A stretch of 64,000 nucleotides of DNA from Chelatococcus asaccharovorans (lineage in GTDB: Bacteria > Pseudomonadota > Alphaproteobacteria > Rhizobiales > Beijerinckiaceae): contig NZ_QJJK01000001.1 of assembly GCF_003201475.1 (NCBI RefSeq), positions 818,501-882,500 of the forward strand. Direction: 5' to 3'. A model generated the notes under the pieces. The model was not told where the DNA came from. It did no database searches and saw only the letters and a program-made list of their open reading frames with translations. Numbering within the stretch: the first letter of the stretch is position 1; each line of letters begins with the position of its first letter. Positions 43,696-52,430 of the stretch are shown here, piece by piece. A program made the position numbers and the translations under genes.

Positions 43696-44739
43696 ATGAT
43701 CGATCTCCGAAGTGACATCCTTGGCGGATGGTCCGCCGACGTCCTTAAGGCGATGATAGACGCCGCAAATGATCCGCGAGGCTTCGCCCATGGCGAGGAC
43801 CTTAACCAGCGGGCGCTGGAGGAAGAGCTGTCCGGATTATTCGGATTTGAGGATGCACTCTTCGTCCCCACGGGAACAATGGCCAACCAGATCGCCGTCA
43901 GGATCTGGTGCCAGCCCGGACAGGTCATCATCGCGGATCGTGAGGCTCACGTAACGATTAACGAATCGTCCTCGACCGCCGGTCTGAATGGTGTTGCCGT
44001 CCGTGGCGTCGAAGGCAGCGACGGTCACCTCTCGGCGGACATGGTGAAAGAGGCCGTTGCGAATACGCCCAGATCGTCGATCGACCGTCAGGTCGGGCTC
44101 ATATGGCTTGAGAACACGCATAATCATGCCGGCGGTACCGTTTCGCCGGCGGGCTGGATCCAAGCGGTCGGGCAATATTGCGACGCGATTGGAAAGCCCG
44201 TGCACATGGATGGTGCGCGCATCTGGAATGCAGCCGTCGCCACCGGAACCGAACCGTCTTACCTGGTTAAGGGGGCAACGAGTATATCTGTTAACTTAAA
44301 CAAGGCGCTCGGTGCGCCCACGGGCGCTGCAATCCTTGGAAACCGCGCGTTCATCGAAGAGGCCGCCCGCGTACGCAAGATGTTCGGCGGCTGGTGGCGG
44401 CCCGTGGGAATGTTTGCTGCCGGCGCCAGCGCTGCCATGCGCAGTTACAAGGAAAGGCTTTCGGTAGACCATAACCGCGGCCGGCGGTTTGCGGCCCTTC
44501 TCGCCGAGCGCATCGCCCCGATCGGATCGGTCAATGCGCCCCAAACGAATATTGTCATGATGAGCGGACCTTCGGAAGATTGGGCAAAGACCATGCTCAC
44601 CGAGCTGAAGAAACGCCATGTGCTTGCCTCCCCTTACGGACATGGCAGGATCCGATTCGTCATGCATGCGGCAATTTCGGACAGCGACATCGTTGCGGCG
44701 GCGGATGCGGTCCGCGACGCCATGAAGGCGGAGGAGTGA
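43696..44739 (+). CDS. Threonine aldolase-like PLP enzyme linked to phnAY
   Basis: Fold type I PLP protein of 347 residues in the low-specificity threonine aldolase/beta-eliminating lyase family. Residues visible: IDLRSD at the N-terminus, PTGTMANQIA (phosphate cup, near 58-67), the ring-stacking His in DREAHV (H85), the PLP-binding Asp/Arg in HMDGARIWNA (D172, R175) and the Schiff-base lysine in VNLNKALGAPTG (K203). It starts seven bases after phnY, so it belongs to the phosphonate operon. There it occupies the place where a PhnW transaminase is expected. It could release phosphonoacetaldehyde plus glycine from a phosphono-hydroxy amino acid; that reaction is inferred only. Confidence 0.87.
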   Translation: MIDLRSDILGGWSADVLKAMIDAANDPRGFAHGEDLNQRALEEELSGLFGFEDALFVPTGTMANQIAVRIWCQPGQVIIADREAHVTINESSSTAGLNGVAVRGVEGSDGHLSADMVKEAVANTPRSSIDRQVGLIWLENTHNHAGGTVSPAGWIQAVGQYCDAIGKPVHMDGARIWNAAVATGTEPSYLVKGATSISVNLNKALGAPTGAAILGNRAFIEEAARVRKMFGGWWRPVGMFAAGASAAMRSYKERLSVDHNRGRRFAALLAERIAPIGSVNAPQTNIVMMSGPSEDWAKTMLTELKKRHVLASPYGHGRIRFVMHAAISDSDIVAAADAVRDAMKAEE

Positions 44740-44768
44740 TGCAAACCCTGGCTCGGACGCTCATCACC

Positions 44769-45509
44769 TCACATTTCGAGAACAAGCTCGATGCGATCGC
44801 TGCAATAGGCAGAGAAAGCATGTACGAGCGGTATGCCGTCGCTGTCGACGAGGGTGATAATCGTTTCCAGAAGAGGCACGCTTCGTCCAATCTGGAGATG
44901 GTGGGCCTCGCTCGCCTCAGGAAGTCGCGCTCGTATTTTCACATTTCGGCGCCTGAAATCCGCTACGCCCGCTCGCCGCAGAAGATCCTGGAACACGATC
45001 CGCTCGCTCTTGCTTTCGCTGAGTTCCCGAAAAGCAGCTTCAATGCCAGGCAGTCGGCCGAGTGCAAAAAAATGATGCCCCATGTAGACCGGAAGGGTGT
45101 CCGCCTCCCCGAGCAGCGTCGCGAGCAACAACTCGGTACCCCGAGGTACATCCAGGGCGCGGCCGATGTCCCCGGGGGCCGGGATCGTTGTAATGGACAG
45201 AATCTTGCGAGCTGGAACGTGGTTTCCTTCAAGCAGGTTCTGTTCAAACCATGTCTTCGGTCCCAAGCGAAAACCAATTGGCTGAAGGGTGACGAAAGTA
45301 CCGCGTCCCCTCTCGATACGCACAATTCCTTCCGACTGGAGATGCGAGATGGCCTTGAGAACGGTGTGCTGATGAACTCCGAACCGGCTCGCCAAAGTCG
45401 TGCTCGGAGGCAGTTGGGAGCCTATCGGAAACGTGCCTGCAGCAATTTCCTCACTGAGGGTGGCGCTGATGCGCCGCCATAAATCCATATTTTCCCGGTT
45501 CAGCGTCAT
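44769..45509 (-). CDS. GntR family regulator, HutC/UTRA subfamily (PhnF-like)
   Basis: A 246-residue regulator with an N-terminal winged helix (ISATLSEEIAAGTFPIGSQLPPSTTLASRFGVHQHTVLKAISHLQSEGIVRIERGRGTFV) and a C-terminal UTRA effector domain (TELLLATLLGEADTLPVYMGHHFFALGRLPGIEAAFRE...). The phrase RFGVHQHTVLKAI and the overall layout resemble PhnF, the phosphonate-cluster repressor. It is convergent with the threonine aldolase-like gene and divergent from the ABC importer operon at 45683, which it probably controls. Confidence 0.86.
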   Translation of the reverse strand: MTLNRENMDLWRRISATLSEEIAAGTFPIGSQLPPSTTLASRFGVHQHTVLKAISHLQSEGIVRIERGRGTFVTLQPIGFRLGPKTWFEQNLLEGNHVPARKILSITTIPAPGDIGRALDVPRGTELLLATLLGEADTLPVYMGHHFFALGRLPGIEAAFRELSESKSERIVFQDLLRRAGVADFRRRNVKIRARLPEASEAHHLQIGRSVPLLETIITLVDSDGIPLVHAFSAYCSDRIELVLEM

Positions 45510-45682
45510 CTCTCGAATCGATTTTGGAGAATAGTCGGCAAAAAACGCTAGCCGAGAATCTCTGTCACACGCAAGTCATGTGTTATATAATAATAAAACT
45601 CTATAACGCTTCGCCCTGCGAAAGGTACGGATGGCTCGGTGACAGGCCAAGACATAAGGCAATCCATAATGGGGAACTACTG

Positions 45683-46852
45683 ATGGCCAACGTCAGCGCG
45701 ACCGACATAACGAAGATATTCGGTGGAACAAGCGTCTTGAACAGCGTGTCACTCGACGTGCGGGATGGCGAGTTTCTCACTCTTGTCGGGCCTTCCGGCT
45801 GCGGAAAATCGACATTGCTGCGGATTATCGCCGGGCTGGAGCGACAAAATTTCGGCTCTATTGCCATCGACGGGAAGGCCGTCGATGCGGTTCGGCCTAA
45901 GATGCGAAATGTTGCGATGGTGTTCCAATCCTACGCGCTCTATCCGTATATGACTGCCGAGGAGAATATCGCATTGCCCCTGGTGATGCGAAAGCTTACC
46001 GCGTGGCAAAGGCTTCCGCTCATAGGAAGCTGGATGCCCGGCGCGAGAGCTCGACGCGCGGAAATTGCACGAGAGGTTCAGGACGTTGCCAACGCGCTAG
46101 GGCTCGGGCCGCTCCTTTCGCGCAAGCCATCCCAGATGTCCGGCGGACAAAGGCAGCGGGTTGCGCTTGGCCGCGCTATGGTGCGCCACCCCGATGTCTT
46201 CCTCATGGACGAGCCGCTTTCCAATCTGGACGCGAAACTGCGCGTACAGATGAGGGAGGAGATCACCGGATTGCACCGGCGGCTGGGAGCGACATTCATC
46301 TACGTAACCCATGACCAGGCCGAGGCAATGACAATGTCCGACCGGGTGGCGGTTATGAAATCAGGGGACATCCTGCAGCTCGCAAGCCCGCAGCAGGTCT
46401 ATAGCGATCCGGAGAACATCGAGGTCGCAAAATTCATCGGCAGCCCGCAGATCAATCTCATTCCTTCAATCGTAAACGAGAAGGCGGAACTGGAAATCTT
46501 CGACATGAAGGTTGCAGGCATATTGCCGGCATCTATCCGTCCAGGCATGTCGGTGACGATAGGCTTGCGGCCGGAAGCGCTAAAGCTCGCGCTGGATGAT
46601 AGCTCCGACGGCCTTCTCGCCCATGTCACTTACGTCGAGAGCTTGGGTTCTGACAGCTACATCCACGCCAAACTCGTCGATCGCACTACGGCAGTCATCG
46701 CTCGTGCGACCCCGGCCGAGGCGGCAACGATCGGAAACGGAACAAGAGTCCGGCTGCGATTTTCTCCGAAAGAAGCGCTCATCTTCTCTGATAACGGGGA
46801 AAGACTCAGGTCAAACAATTGCCTGCCGATATTGAGGAAGGTAGGTGGATGA
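45683..46852 (+). CDS. Carbohydrate-type ABC importer ATPase (UgpC/MalK family)
   Basis: A 389-residue ATPase. Walker A is GPSGCGKST (36-44), signature [16 protein letters not shown], Walker [17 protein letters not shown], and the switch [15 protein letters not shown]-terminal OB/TOBE domain follows ([14 protein letters not shown]). There is an insertion of about 20 residues after the Q-loop ([22 protein letters not shown]) compared with UgpC. UgpC-type importers take up glycerol-3-phosphate and phosphodiesters as well as sugars. The stop overlaps the first permease start. Confidence 0.9.
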   Translation: MANVSATDITKIFGGTSVLNSVSLDVRDGEFLTLVGPSGCGKSTLLRIIAGLERQNFGSIAIDGKAVDAVRPKMRNVAMVFQSYALYPYMTAEENIALPLVMRKLTAWQRLPLIGSWMPGARARRAEIAREVQDVANALGLGPLLSRKPSQMSGGQRQRVALGRAMVRHPDVFLMDEPLSNLDAKLRVQMREEITGLHRRLGATFIYVTHDQAEAMTMSDRVAVMKSGDILQLASPQQVYSDPENIEVAKFIGSPQINLIPSIVNEKAELEIFDMKVAGILPASIRPGMSVTIGLRPEALKLALDDSSDGLLAHVTYVESLGSDSYIHAKLVDRTTAVIARATPAEAATIGNGTRVRLRFSPKEALIFSDNGERLRSNNCLPILRKVGG

Positions 46853-47769
46853 TGGCAATTTCAACATTCTCAAATCAAAGAGCTTTACAGAAATACAATA
46901 CCCGCGATACAATCTCCGCCTACGCTCTTGTGGGTCCGTCATTAGTATTACTGATCTGCCTTCTGATAGGACCTTCACTTGCTGTCTTTGCGATATCTGT
47001 AACAAACTGGCAGTTTGGTGCGCAGAGTTTCTCGTTCATTGGATTACAGAATTTTCGTGAACTGTTTGACGATCGGGTTTTCCTCAGTTCACTCTCGAAC
47101 ACTTTCATCTATGTCGCAGTCGTCGTCCCGAGCGTTTTGGGCCTTGGCCTGTTCGTGGCTCTGGCTATCGAATCCCGAAAGGAATTCCAAGCCTTCTATC
47201 GAGCCGTGCACTTTCTACCGGTTATGGCCACGCTTGCGGCTATGGCGATTGCGTGGGAAGCGCTCCTGCATCCGACTATCGGTTTGGTGACGAGATTGGC
47301 GGTCCAGCTCGGACTGGGCAGCTGGAACTTTCTCCACGACCCTAGACTGGTTCTCGCGACTTTATGCGTCATCGGGGTCTGGCAACATCTGGGCTACGCG
47401 ATGGTTCTGTTCCTGGCAGGACTGAAAGCCATTCCGTCCGATCTTTACCAGGCGGCAGAAATCGATGGTGTTGATCACCCTCTCGACAGACTCCGGTATG
47501 TCACGCTTCCGATGCTGGGTCCGGTGATCATGTTCCTGCTGATCGTCATCACATTGAAGGCTCTGGAGACATTCGACACTGTCGCGGTGCTGACGCAGGG
47601 CGGACCGGAGAATGCTTCCGAACTCCTGTTGCACACGCTCTATGTCGAGAGCTTCCAGTTCTTCAGGACGGGATACGGCGCCGCGATGACAGTGGTTTTC
47701 CTCCTCATCGTCATCGCCATTATCTTCCTTCAGGCGAAAGTACTCGATAAGAGGGTGCACTATTCATGA
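46849..47769 (+). CDS. Carbohydrate-type ABC importer permease (UgpA/MalF family)
   Basis: A 306-residue inner-membrane permease with six helices. The EAA-type coupling loop is AGLKAIPSDLYQAAEIDGVDHPLDRLRYVTLPMLGPV near residues 205-240. The first 60 bases are AT-rich compared with the rest of the operon. An ATG pair (46849, 46852) overlaps the ATPase stop, and the next permease overlaps by four bases (ATGA at 47766). Confidence 0.9.
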   Translation: MMAISTFSNQRALQKYNTRDTISAYALVGPSLVLLICLLIGPSLAVFAISVTNWQFGAQSFSFIGLQNFRELFDDRVFLSSLSNTFIYVAVVVPSVLGLGLFVALAIESRKEFQAFYRAVHFLPVMATLAAMAIAWEALLHPTIGLVTRLAVQLGLGSWNFLHDPRLVLATLCVIGVWQHLGYAMVLFLAGLKAIPSDLYQAAEIDGVDHPLDRLRYVTLPMLGPVIMFLLIVITLKALETFDTVAVLTQGGPENASELLLHTLYVESFQFFRTGYGAAMTVVFLLIVIAIIFLQAKVLDKRVHYS

Positions 47770-48602
47770 TCGCCGCACGCGCACACCACGGCTCCGCTGC
47801 TCTCCGTCACGTTGTCCTGATCGCCAGCAGCCTTTTCATTCTGATGCCCTTTGTGTGGATGGTCAGTCTCTCGATCAAGTCGCCCCAGGAGGCCTTCCAG
47901 CAAACCATCAGCCTCATCCCGAGTGTTTTTTACGGTCATGAGAACTACCAGCGAGCCTTCGTCGATGTTCCCCTACTGCGTTTCATGGGCAATGGCCTCC
48001 TGATCTGTATATCGGTCCTCGTCATTCAACTCGCCATTGCCGCCCCGTCCGCCTATGCTTTGGCCAAGTTGGAGTTTCGGGGAAGGGACGCCATCTTCGC
48101 GATGGTGCTCGTGGGCCTTCTGATCCCCCATCAAGTCTTGGCGATCCCGTTGTTTATCTTGTTCAACAAGATCGGCATATTAAACAGCTACGCATCGCTC
48201 ATTCTTCCTGGTGTGATTTCACCCTTCGGGATCTTCTTGTTGAGACAGTTCTTCAAAGCCGTTCCCGATGACCTGATCCATGCGGCGCGGCTTGACGGGT
48301 TGAGCGAACTCTCGATCGTCTGGCGGATCATGGTCCCGTCCTCGATGTCTGCGGTGATCGCATTCAGCATCCTTTCTGTCGTCAGCCGATGGAACGACTT
48401 GTTCCTGCCGTTGATCTTCATTCAGGACCAACAACTCCTCACCCCACCGGCAGGGATCATGCTCTTCCGAAGCGAAGAGGCCGGGAACTCCTATGGCCCA
48501 CTCATGGCGGCAGCTACCCTGATCGTGGCACCGCTGCTGATCGCATTCCTGATTGCGCAGCGTCGCTTCATCGAGGGACTGACAGTGAGTGGTCTGAAGT
48601 AA
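47766..48602 (+). CDS. Carbohydrate-type ABC importer permease (UgpE/MalG family)
   Basis: A 278-residue permease. The coupling loop is KAVPDDLIHAARLDGLSELSIVWRIMVPSSMSAV, and the C-terminus FIEGLTVSGLK is the classic MalG-like ending. It is followed by a 250-base gap that contains a palindromic element before the first binding protein. Confidence 0.92.
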   Translation: MIAARAHHGSAALRHVVLIASSLFILMPFVWMVSLSIKSPQEAFQQTISLIPSVFYGHENYQRAFVDVPLLRFMGNGLLICISVLVIQLAIAAPSAYALAKLEFRGRDAIFAMVLVGLLIPHQVLAIPLFILFNKIGILNSYASLILPGVISPFGIFLLRQFFKAVPDDLIHAARLDGLSELSIVWRIMVPSSMSAVIAFSILSVVSRWNDLFLPLIFIQDQQLLTPPAGIMLFRSEEAGNSYGPLMAAATLIVAPLLIAFLIAQRRFIEGLTVSGLK

Positions 48603-48694
48603 CTCAAATGACCGTCGGCTGCTGGGGAGGGCCGTTGGTTCGAACGTTTTTCGTGAGAAGAAAAATAGCACAATCACATCAAGGCGGCCGGTAG

Positions 48695-48799
48695 CTAGAG
48701 CATTTTCGAGCGAAGTGGACACCGGTTCGCGTGAAGAAAATGCGTTAACACAAAGACATGGATCATTTTCGCGATTCGAAGAAACGCGAAAATGCTCTA
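48695..48799. repeat. Hyphomicrobiales-type palindromic intergenic element
   Basis: CTAGAGCATTTTCG (48695-48708) is mirrored by CGAAAATGCTCTAG at the right end. Inside, GAGCGAAGTGGACACCGGTTC and GCGTGAAGAAAATGCG follow the pattern of a repeat that I recall from Rhizobium/Mesorhizobium-type genomes. It lies between the permease and the first binding-protein gene. It may define an mRNA processing or stability point. Confidence 0.75.
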
Positions 48800-48852
48800 G
48801 CGGCAATCGACCCTGGCCTTCAGCACCAACCCAATCGTGAAGGACCGCGAAT

Positions 48853-50100
48853 ATGAAGCAGATTTCGACACTTGGCGCCGCGATGCTTCTGGCACTGGCG
48901 GCCACGACCTGCAATGCCTTCGCCGAAACGAAACTGACGGTCTCAGCGACGCCCGCGATTTTCAAACCGATGTTCGAAAGCTTCGCGAGAAATTTCGAAG
49001 CCCAGAACCCGGGCGTTAAAGTCTCTCTCGATATACCTGCGGGCGACCAGGAGGACATGATTCAGGACTTGCTGCGCAAGTCCCTGATCGGAAATGTCCC
49101 GGACGTTACCTTTCAGGGATATAACTTCATCCGTACAGTCGTCTCGCGGCAGCTCGCTCAACCGCTGGATGCCATCATCGCGCGTGACCAGGAATGGGTT
49201 GACAAGAGTGTTTCGCCGAACGTGACGGCAAGCACTGTCATCGACGGACAGGTCTATGGCGTCGGCGTCGCCTATTCCTTTCTCGTTATCTATTACAATG
49301 CCGACTTGGTAAAAGCGGCGATCGGCGATGCGCCCTTTCCGGCCACCTGGGACGGCCTGCTGTCGCTAGCGGAGACCATCGGACAGAAGAACAAAGACAA
49401 CATAGGTGGATATATCAGGCCCGATTCCTGGGTCCTGCAAGCCCTCGTCGATGGCGCTGGCGGGACACTTGCAGACCCCAAGACGAACGCACCGCGGTTC
49501 GCCAACGAAGAAGGTAGAGATGCCTTTGCGCTTTTGAGACAATTCGGCCTAGCCGGCCAGGGTAACATCCCCATGAGCACCGACCAGGCGCGCCAGGCTT
49601 TCGCAGCCGGAAAGATCGGGTTCATGACCGATGCGAGCAGCATTCTCTCGAGGGTCGAAAAGGAAACAGCGGGAAAATTCAATCTCGGCGTCGCACGATT
49701 TCCGATCGCCGGAAACGGCAAGATCCCGGCCGCCGGAATTGCGGCCCTCATGCTGACAAAGGATGAAGAACGCCAGAAAGTCGCCTGGCAGTTTCTGAAA
49801 TTCCTTACCGGTGTCGATGGCCAGATCGATGTTGTCAACAACACGTCCTACGTTCCGACCAACACGGTCGCCATCAAAGACAGCGCTGCGCTGCGGGCTG
49901 CCCTGAGTAAGCAGCCCAAAATGCAGGCAGCCATCGACACTGTGTCGTCCGCCTCGGCTTGGTATGCATTCCCGGGTGCGAACACAGCCCGTATCGATAA
50001 GGAAATCAACGATACGATGGCAGCTGTCGTCACCTTGCGGCAAGAACCTGCTCCCGCCCTTAAGGCTCTCGAAGCCAAGGTGAAAGAACTTCAGAGGTAA
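48853..50100 (+). CDS. ABC transporter substrate-binding protein 1 (UgpB-like, cluster B)
   Basis: A periplasmic binding protein of 415 residues. The signal peptide ends near AFAET. The mature start LTVSATPAIFKPMFESFARNFEAQNPGVKVSLDIP and the VTFQGYNFIR segment are shared with the next gene. The C-terminal WYAFPGANTARIDKEIND is also shared. AAGGA precedes the ATG. It belongs to the importer at 45683-48602. UgpB-like proteins bind phosphodiesters or sugars; the ligand is not readable. Confidence 0.88.
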   Translation: MKQISTLGAAMLLALAATTCNAFAETKLTVSATPAIFKPMFESFARNFEAQNPGVKVSLDIPAGDQEDMIQDLLRKSLIGNVPDVTFQGYNFIRTVVSRQLAQPLDAIIARDQEWVDKSVSPNVTASTVIDGQVYGVGVAYSFLVIYYNADLVKAAIGDAPFPATWDGLLSLAETIGQKNKDNIGGYIRPDSWVLQALVDGAGGTLADPKTNAPRFANEEGRDAFALLRQFGLAGQGNIPMSTDQARQAFAAGKIGFMTDASSILSRVEKETAGKFNLGVARFPIAGNGKIPAAGIAALMLTKDEERQKVAWQFLKFLTGVDGQIDVVNNTSYVPTNTVAIKDSAALRAALSKQPKMQAAIDTVSSASAWYAFPGANTARIDKEINDTMAAVVTLRQEPAPALKALEAKVKELQR

Positions 50101-50193
50101 CAGTCCTGGGAAACAAGAGCTCGTCCCACAACAGCGGGCGTGACGTGCCAGCGAGGCCCTTGCCCGCCAGTTGCTCATTCGACGGAGGTTACG

Positions 50194-51444
50194 ATGCGTC
50201 TCATTCGACGTTCCTTTCTCGCCGGCACGATCCTACTCTCAGGATTACCGTTCAACGCCCATGCCGAACAAACCACCTTGAGGGTCGGACAGGCTATCTC
50301 GATTTTCCGTCCAATGTTCGAGGAGGCCGTAAAATTATTCCAGGTGGACAACCCGGATATTCAGGTGAAGCTGGAGGTCGCACCGGGCGAGCAGCCCGAA
50401 ATGATCCAAGAACTCCTTCGAAAGGCGGTCGTGAATGACTTACCCGACGTAACGTTCCAAGGATACAACTACCTGCGTGTTGTCGCCGACCGGGGCTTGG
50501 CGGTACCACTCGATCCATTCATCGCAGCTGACACTGACTGGAAGGGCGGCGCCTTTTCGCCGTCCGTCGCGGATAGCGCGCGGGTGAAGGGCACCGCCTA
50601 CGGTCTGGGGGTGGGCTTCTCTTTCCCTATGCTCTACTACAACGCGACATTGGTCGAAGAGGTCCTGGGCAACAAGCCCTTCCCAACCGATTGGGACGAC
50701 ATCGTGAGCTTAGCGAGGGCTATTAAAGCAAAGCATCCCAATATCATTGGTGGGTTCGTCAGGAGCAATGCCGCGACTTTCCAGGCCTTGATCGAGTCAC
50801 ACGGCGGCAAGCTTATGAGTGCTGACGACAAGACGATTTCATTCAATGGGCCCGCGGGCAAATCGGTCTTCGGTCTATTGCGCGACTTCGGACAAGCGGG
50901 ACAGTCATCGATGACAATGACCACGCCGCAATCACGCCAAGCCTTCGTCAGTGGCGCCATCGGAATTTTCACCGACTCGAGCAGCCTCCTGTCGAAGCAT
51001 ACGCAGGAAATTGCCGGCAAGTTCCGGTTGGGGGTAACCGCGCTGCCCGTGCCGGCCCCCGCGGGCCGTGTTCCCGCGGCAGGAATTGCCGCGGTGATGA
51101 CCGCCAAGGATCCGAAGCAACAAGAGGCCGCATGGCGGTTCCTCAAATTTCTGACTGGTCCCAAGGGGCAGCTTCTGGTGGCCCGGAATACTTCCTATCT
51201 ACCGACCAACTCGGTTGCCGTCGAAAAAGATCCGGCCCTGAAGGCCTTTCTCGGATCACAGCCAAATCTGGCGCCAGCTCTGGAAAGCATCGGCAAGGCA
51301 TCGCCCTGGTACGCGTTCCCCGGCCAAAACTCCGCAAAGATCGACAAGACGATCGAGGACATCATGCAGTCGACATCGTCCCTGAAGCTCACGCCCGAAC
51401 AGGCGCTCCTGGAACTGACACAACAGGTCGAACGGCTTCTCTAG
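50194..51444 (+). CDS. ABC transporter substrate-binding protein 2, paralogue of the preceding gene
   Basis: A periplasmic binding protein of 416 residues with a signal peptide ending near AHAEQ. By eye it aligns end to end with the preceding gene (PMFE, LPDVTFQGYNYLRVVADRGLAVPLD, ASPWYAFPGQNSAKIDKTIED), so the pair arose by tandem duplication. GGAGG spaced 5 bases from the ATG at 50194 fixes the start. Two binding proteins feeding one importer would widen the ligand range or affinity. Confidence 0.88.
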   Translation: MRLIRRSFLAGTILLSGLPFNAHAEQTTLRVGQAISIFRPMFEEAVKLFQVDNPDIQVKLEVAPGEQPEMIQELLRKAVVNDLPDVTFQGYNYLRVVADRGLAVPLDPFIAADTDWKGGAFSPSVADSARVKGTAYGLGVGFSFPMLYYNATLVEEVLGNKPFPTDWDDIVSLARAIKAKHPNIIGGFVRSNAATFQALIESHGGKLMSADDKTISFNGPAGKSVFGLLRDFGQAGQSSMTMTTPQSRQAFVSGAIGIFTDSSSLLSKHTQEIAGKFRLGVTALPVPAPAGRVPAAGIAAVMTAKDPKQQEAAWRFLKFLTGPKGQLLVARNTSYLPTNSVAVEKDPALKAFLGSQPNLAPALESIGKASPWYAFPGQNSAKIDKTIEDIMQSTSSLKLTPEQALLELTQQVERLL

Positions 51445-51546
51445 AGCGCGTTTCGATCCGATTGCATCAGATCGGCGCTCTAACCTCTTTTATTTCACGC
51501 ATAATCTTACCGATCCTCGTTTCACTCCGGTCGGATTATGCTCTAG
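51443..51546. repeat. Double palindromic intergenic repeat
   Basis: The first hairpin (about 51443-51483) pairs AGAGCGC with GCGCTCT around CCGAT/ATCGG. The second (51499-51541) pairs GCATAATC with GATTATGC. The second part is almost identical, in reverse orientation, to 33447-33498. It lies between the second binding protein and the phosphoesterase gene. Confidence 0.7.
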
Positions 51547-51632
51547 TCGGATTGTTGCGCAACGGTCCGATTTCGCATCGGCATCCTGGGAGTCGGCGCA
51601 GAGTGCTCCAACGCGCTCGCGCGGAGAACTGC

Positions 51633-52412
51633 ATGTACAAAGTAATTCATATCAGCGACACTCACCTCCGGGAGAGCAATCTCGGCTCCCTCGTGGGGTG
51701 GACGAAGGCGATACGCGCGATCGCGGCAACCCAACCCGATCTGGTTATCCATACGGGCGATATCGTTCTCGACGAACCGGACAACGCAACCGACCACGCA
51801 TTCGCGAGAAACGAACTTGCCAATCTTGCTGTGGAATGGCTGGTCATCCCCGGCAATCACGACATCGGTGACGGCCCTCCTCGCCAGGAAAGCATCTGTA
51901 GCGACCTCATCCACCGATTTGCAGACACCTATGGTGCGACGCATTGGACCAAGGATATCGGCCACTGGCTCGTCATCGGCGTCAATGCGATGCTCTTCGG
52001 CCTTGGAACCGCGCAGGAAGACGAAGAGTGGGCCTGGCTGGAAAAGGCACTTTCCACGGCGTCCGGTAAGCCGGTCGCTCTTTTCATGCACAAACCTCCG
52101 TTCGTGACTACGCCGGACGATGTCGAGCACGGGTCCGCGGCGATACCGCCGGCTTCGAGAGGTCACCTCTGGGCTCTGGTACGCCGCTACGGTGTCCAAG
52201 TCATCGCTTGCGGCCATCGCCACGAATATCGCGTTCTTCATCGTGATGGCGTCACCATTGTCTGGGCGCCGACAACCAGCGACCAGCTAGATGAGCTGAC
52301 CTCTCCGATCAATGACCCCATCCCGTTGCCCGGTCTTGTGGAAATGATCTTCCACGAGGACACATTTATTCACAGATTTGTGCCTTTTTACAACCGGACA
52401 GCCAACGACTAG
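51633..52412 (+). CDS. Calcineurin-like metallophosphoesterase (GpdQ/CpdA type)
   Basis: A binuclear metal phosphoesterase of 259 residues without a signal peptide, so cytoplasmic. The full motif set is present: DTH in HISDTHL (D9, H11), GDIVLDEP, GNHDIG, the His of MHKPPF, and GHRHEYR. Family members hydrolyse phosphodiesters such as glycerophosphodiesters or cyclic nucleotides; some act on phosphonate monoesters. GGAGA precedes the ATG. It is in the importer operon and followed by two more hydrolases, so it may break an ester bond of the imported compound. Confidence 0.88.
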   Translation: MYKVIHISDTHLRESNLGSLVGWTKAIRAIAATQPDLVIHTGDIVLDEPDNATDHAFARNELANLAVEWLVIPGNHDIGDGPPRQESICSDLIHRFADTYGATHWTKDIGHWLVIGVNAMLFGLGTAQEDEEWAWLEKALSTASGKPVALFMHKPPFVTTPDDVEHGSAAIPPASRGHLWALVRRYGVQVIACGHRHEYRVLHRDGVTIVWAPTTSDQLDELTSPINDPIPLPGLVEMIFHEDTFIHRFVPFYNRTAND

Positions 52413-52430
52413 ATAGAATGGAAAGAGCGA

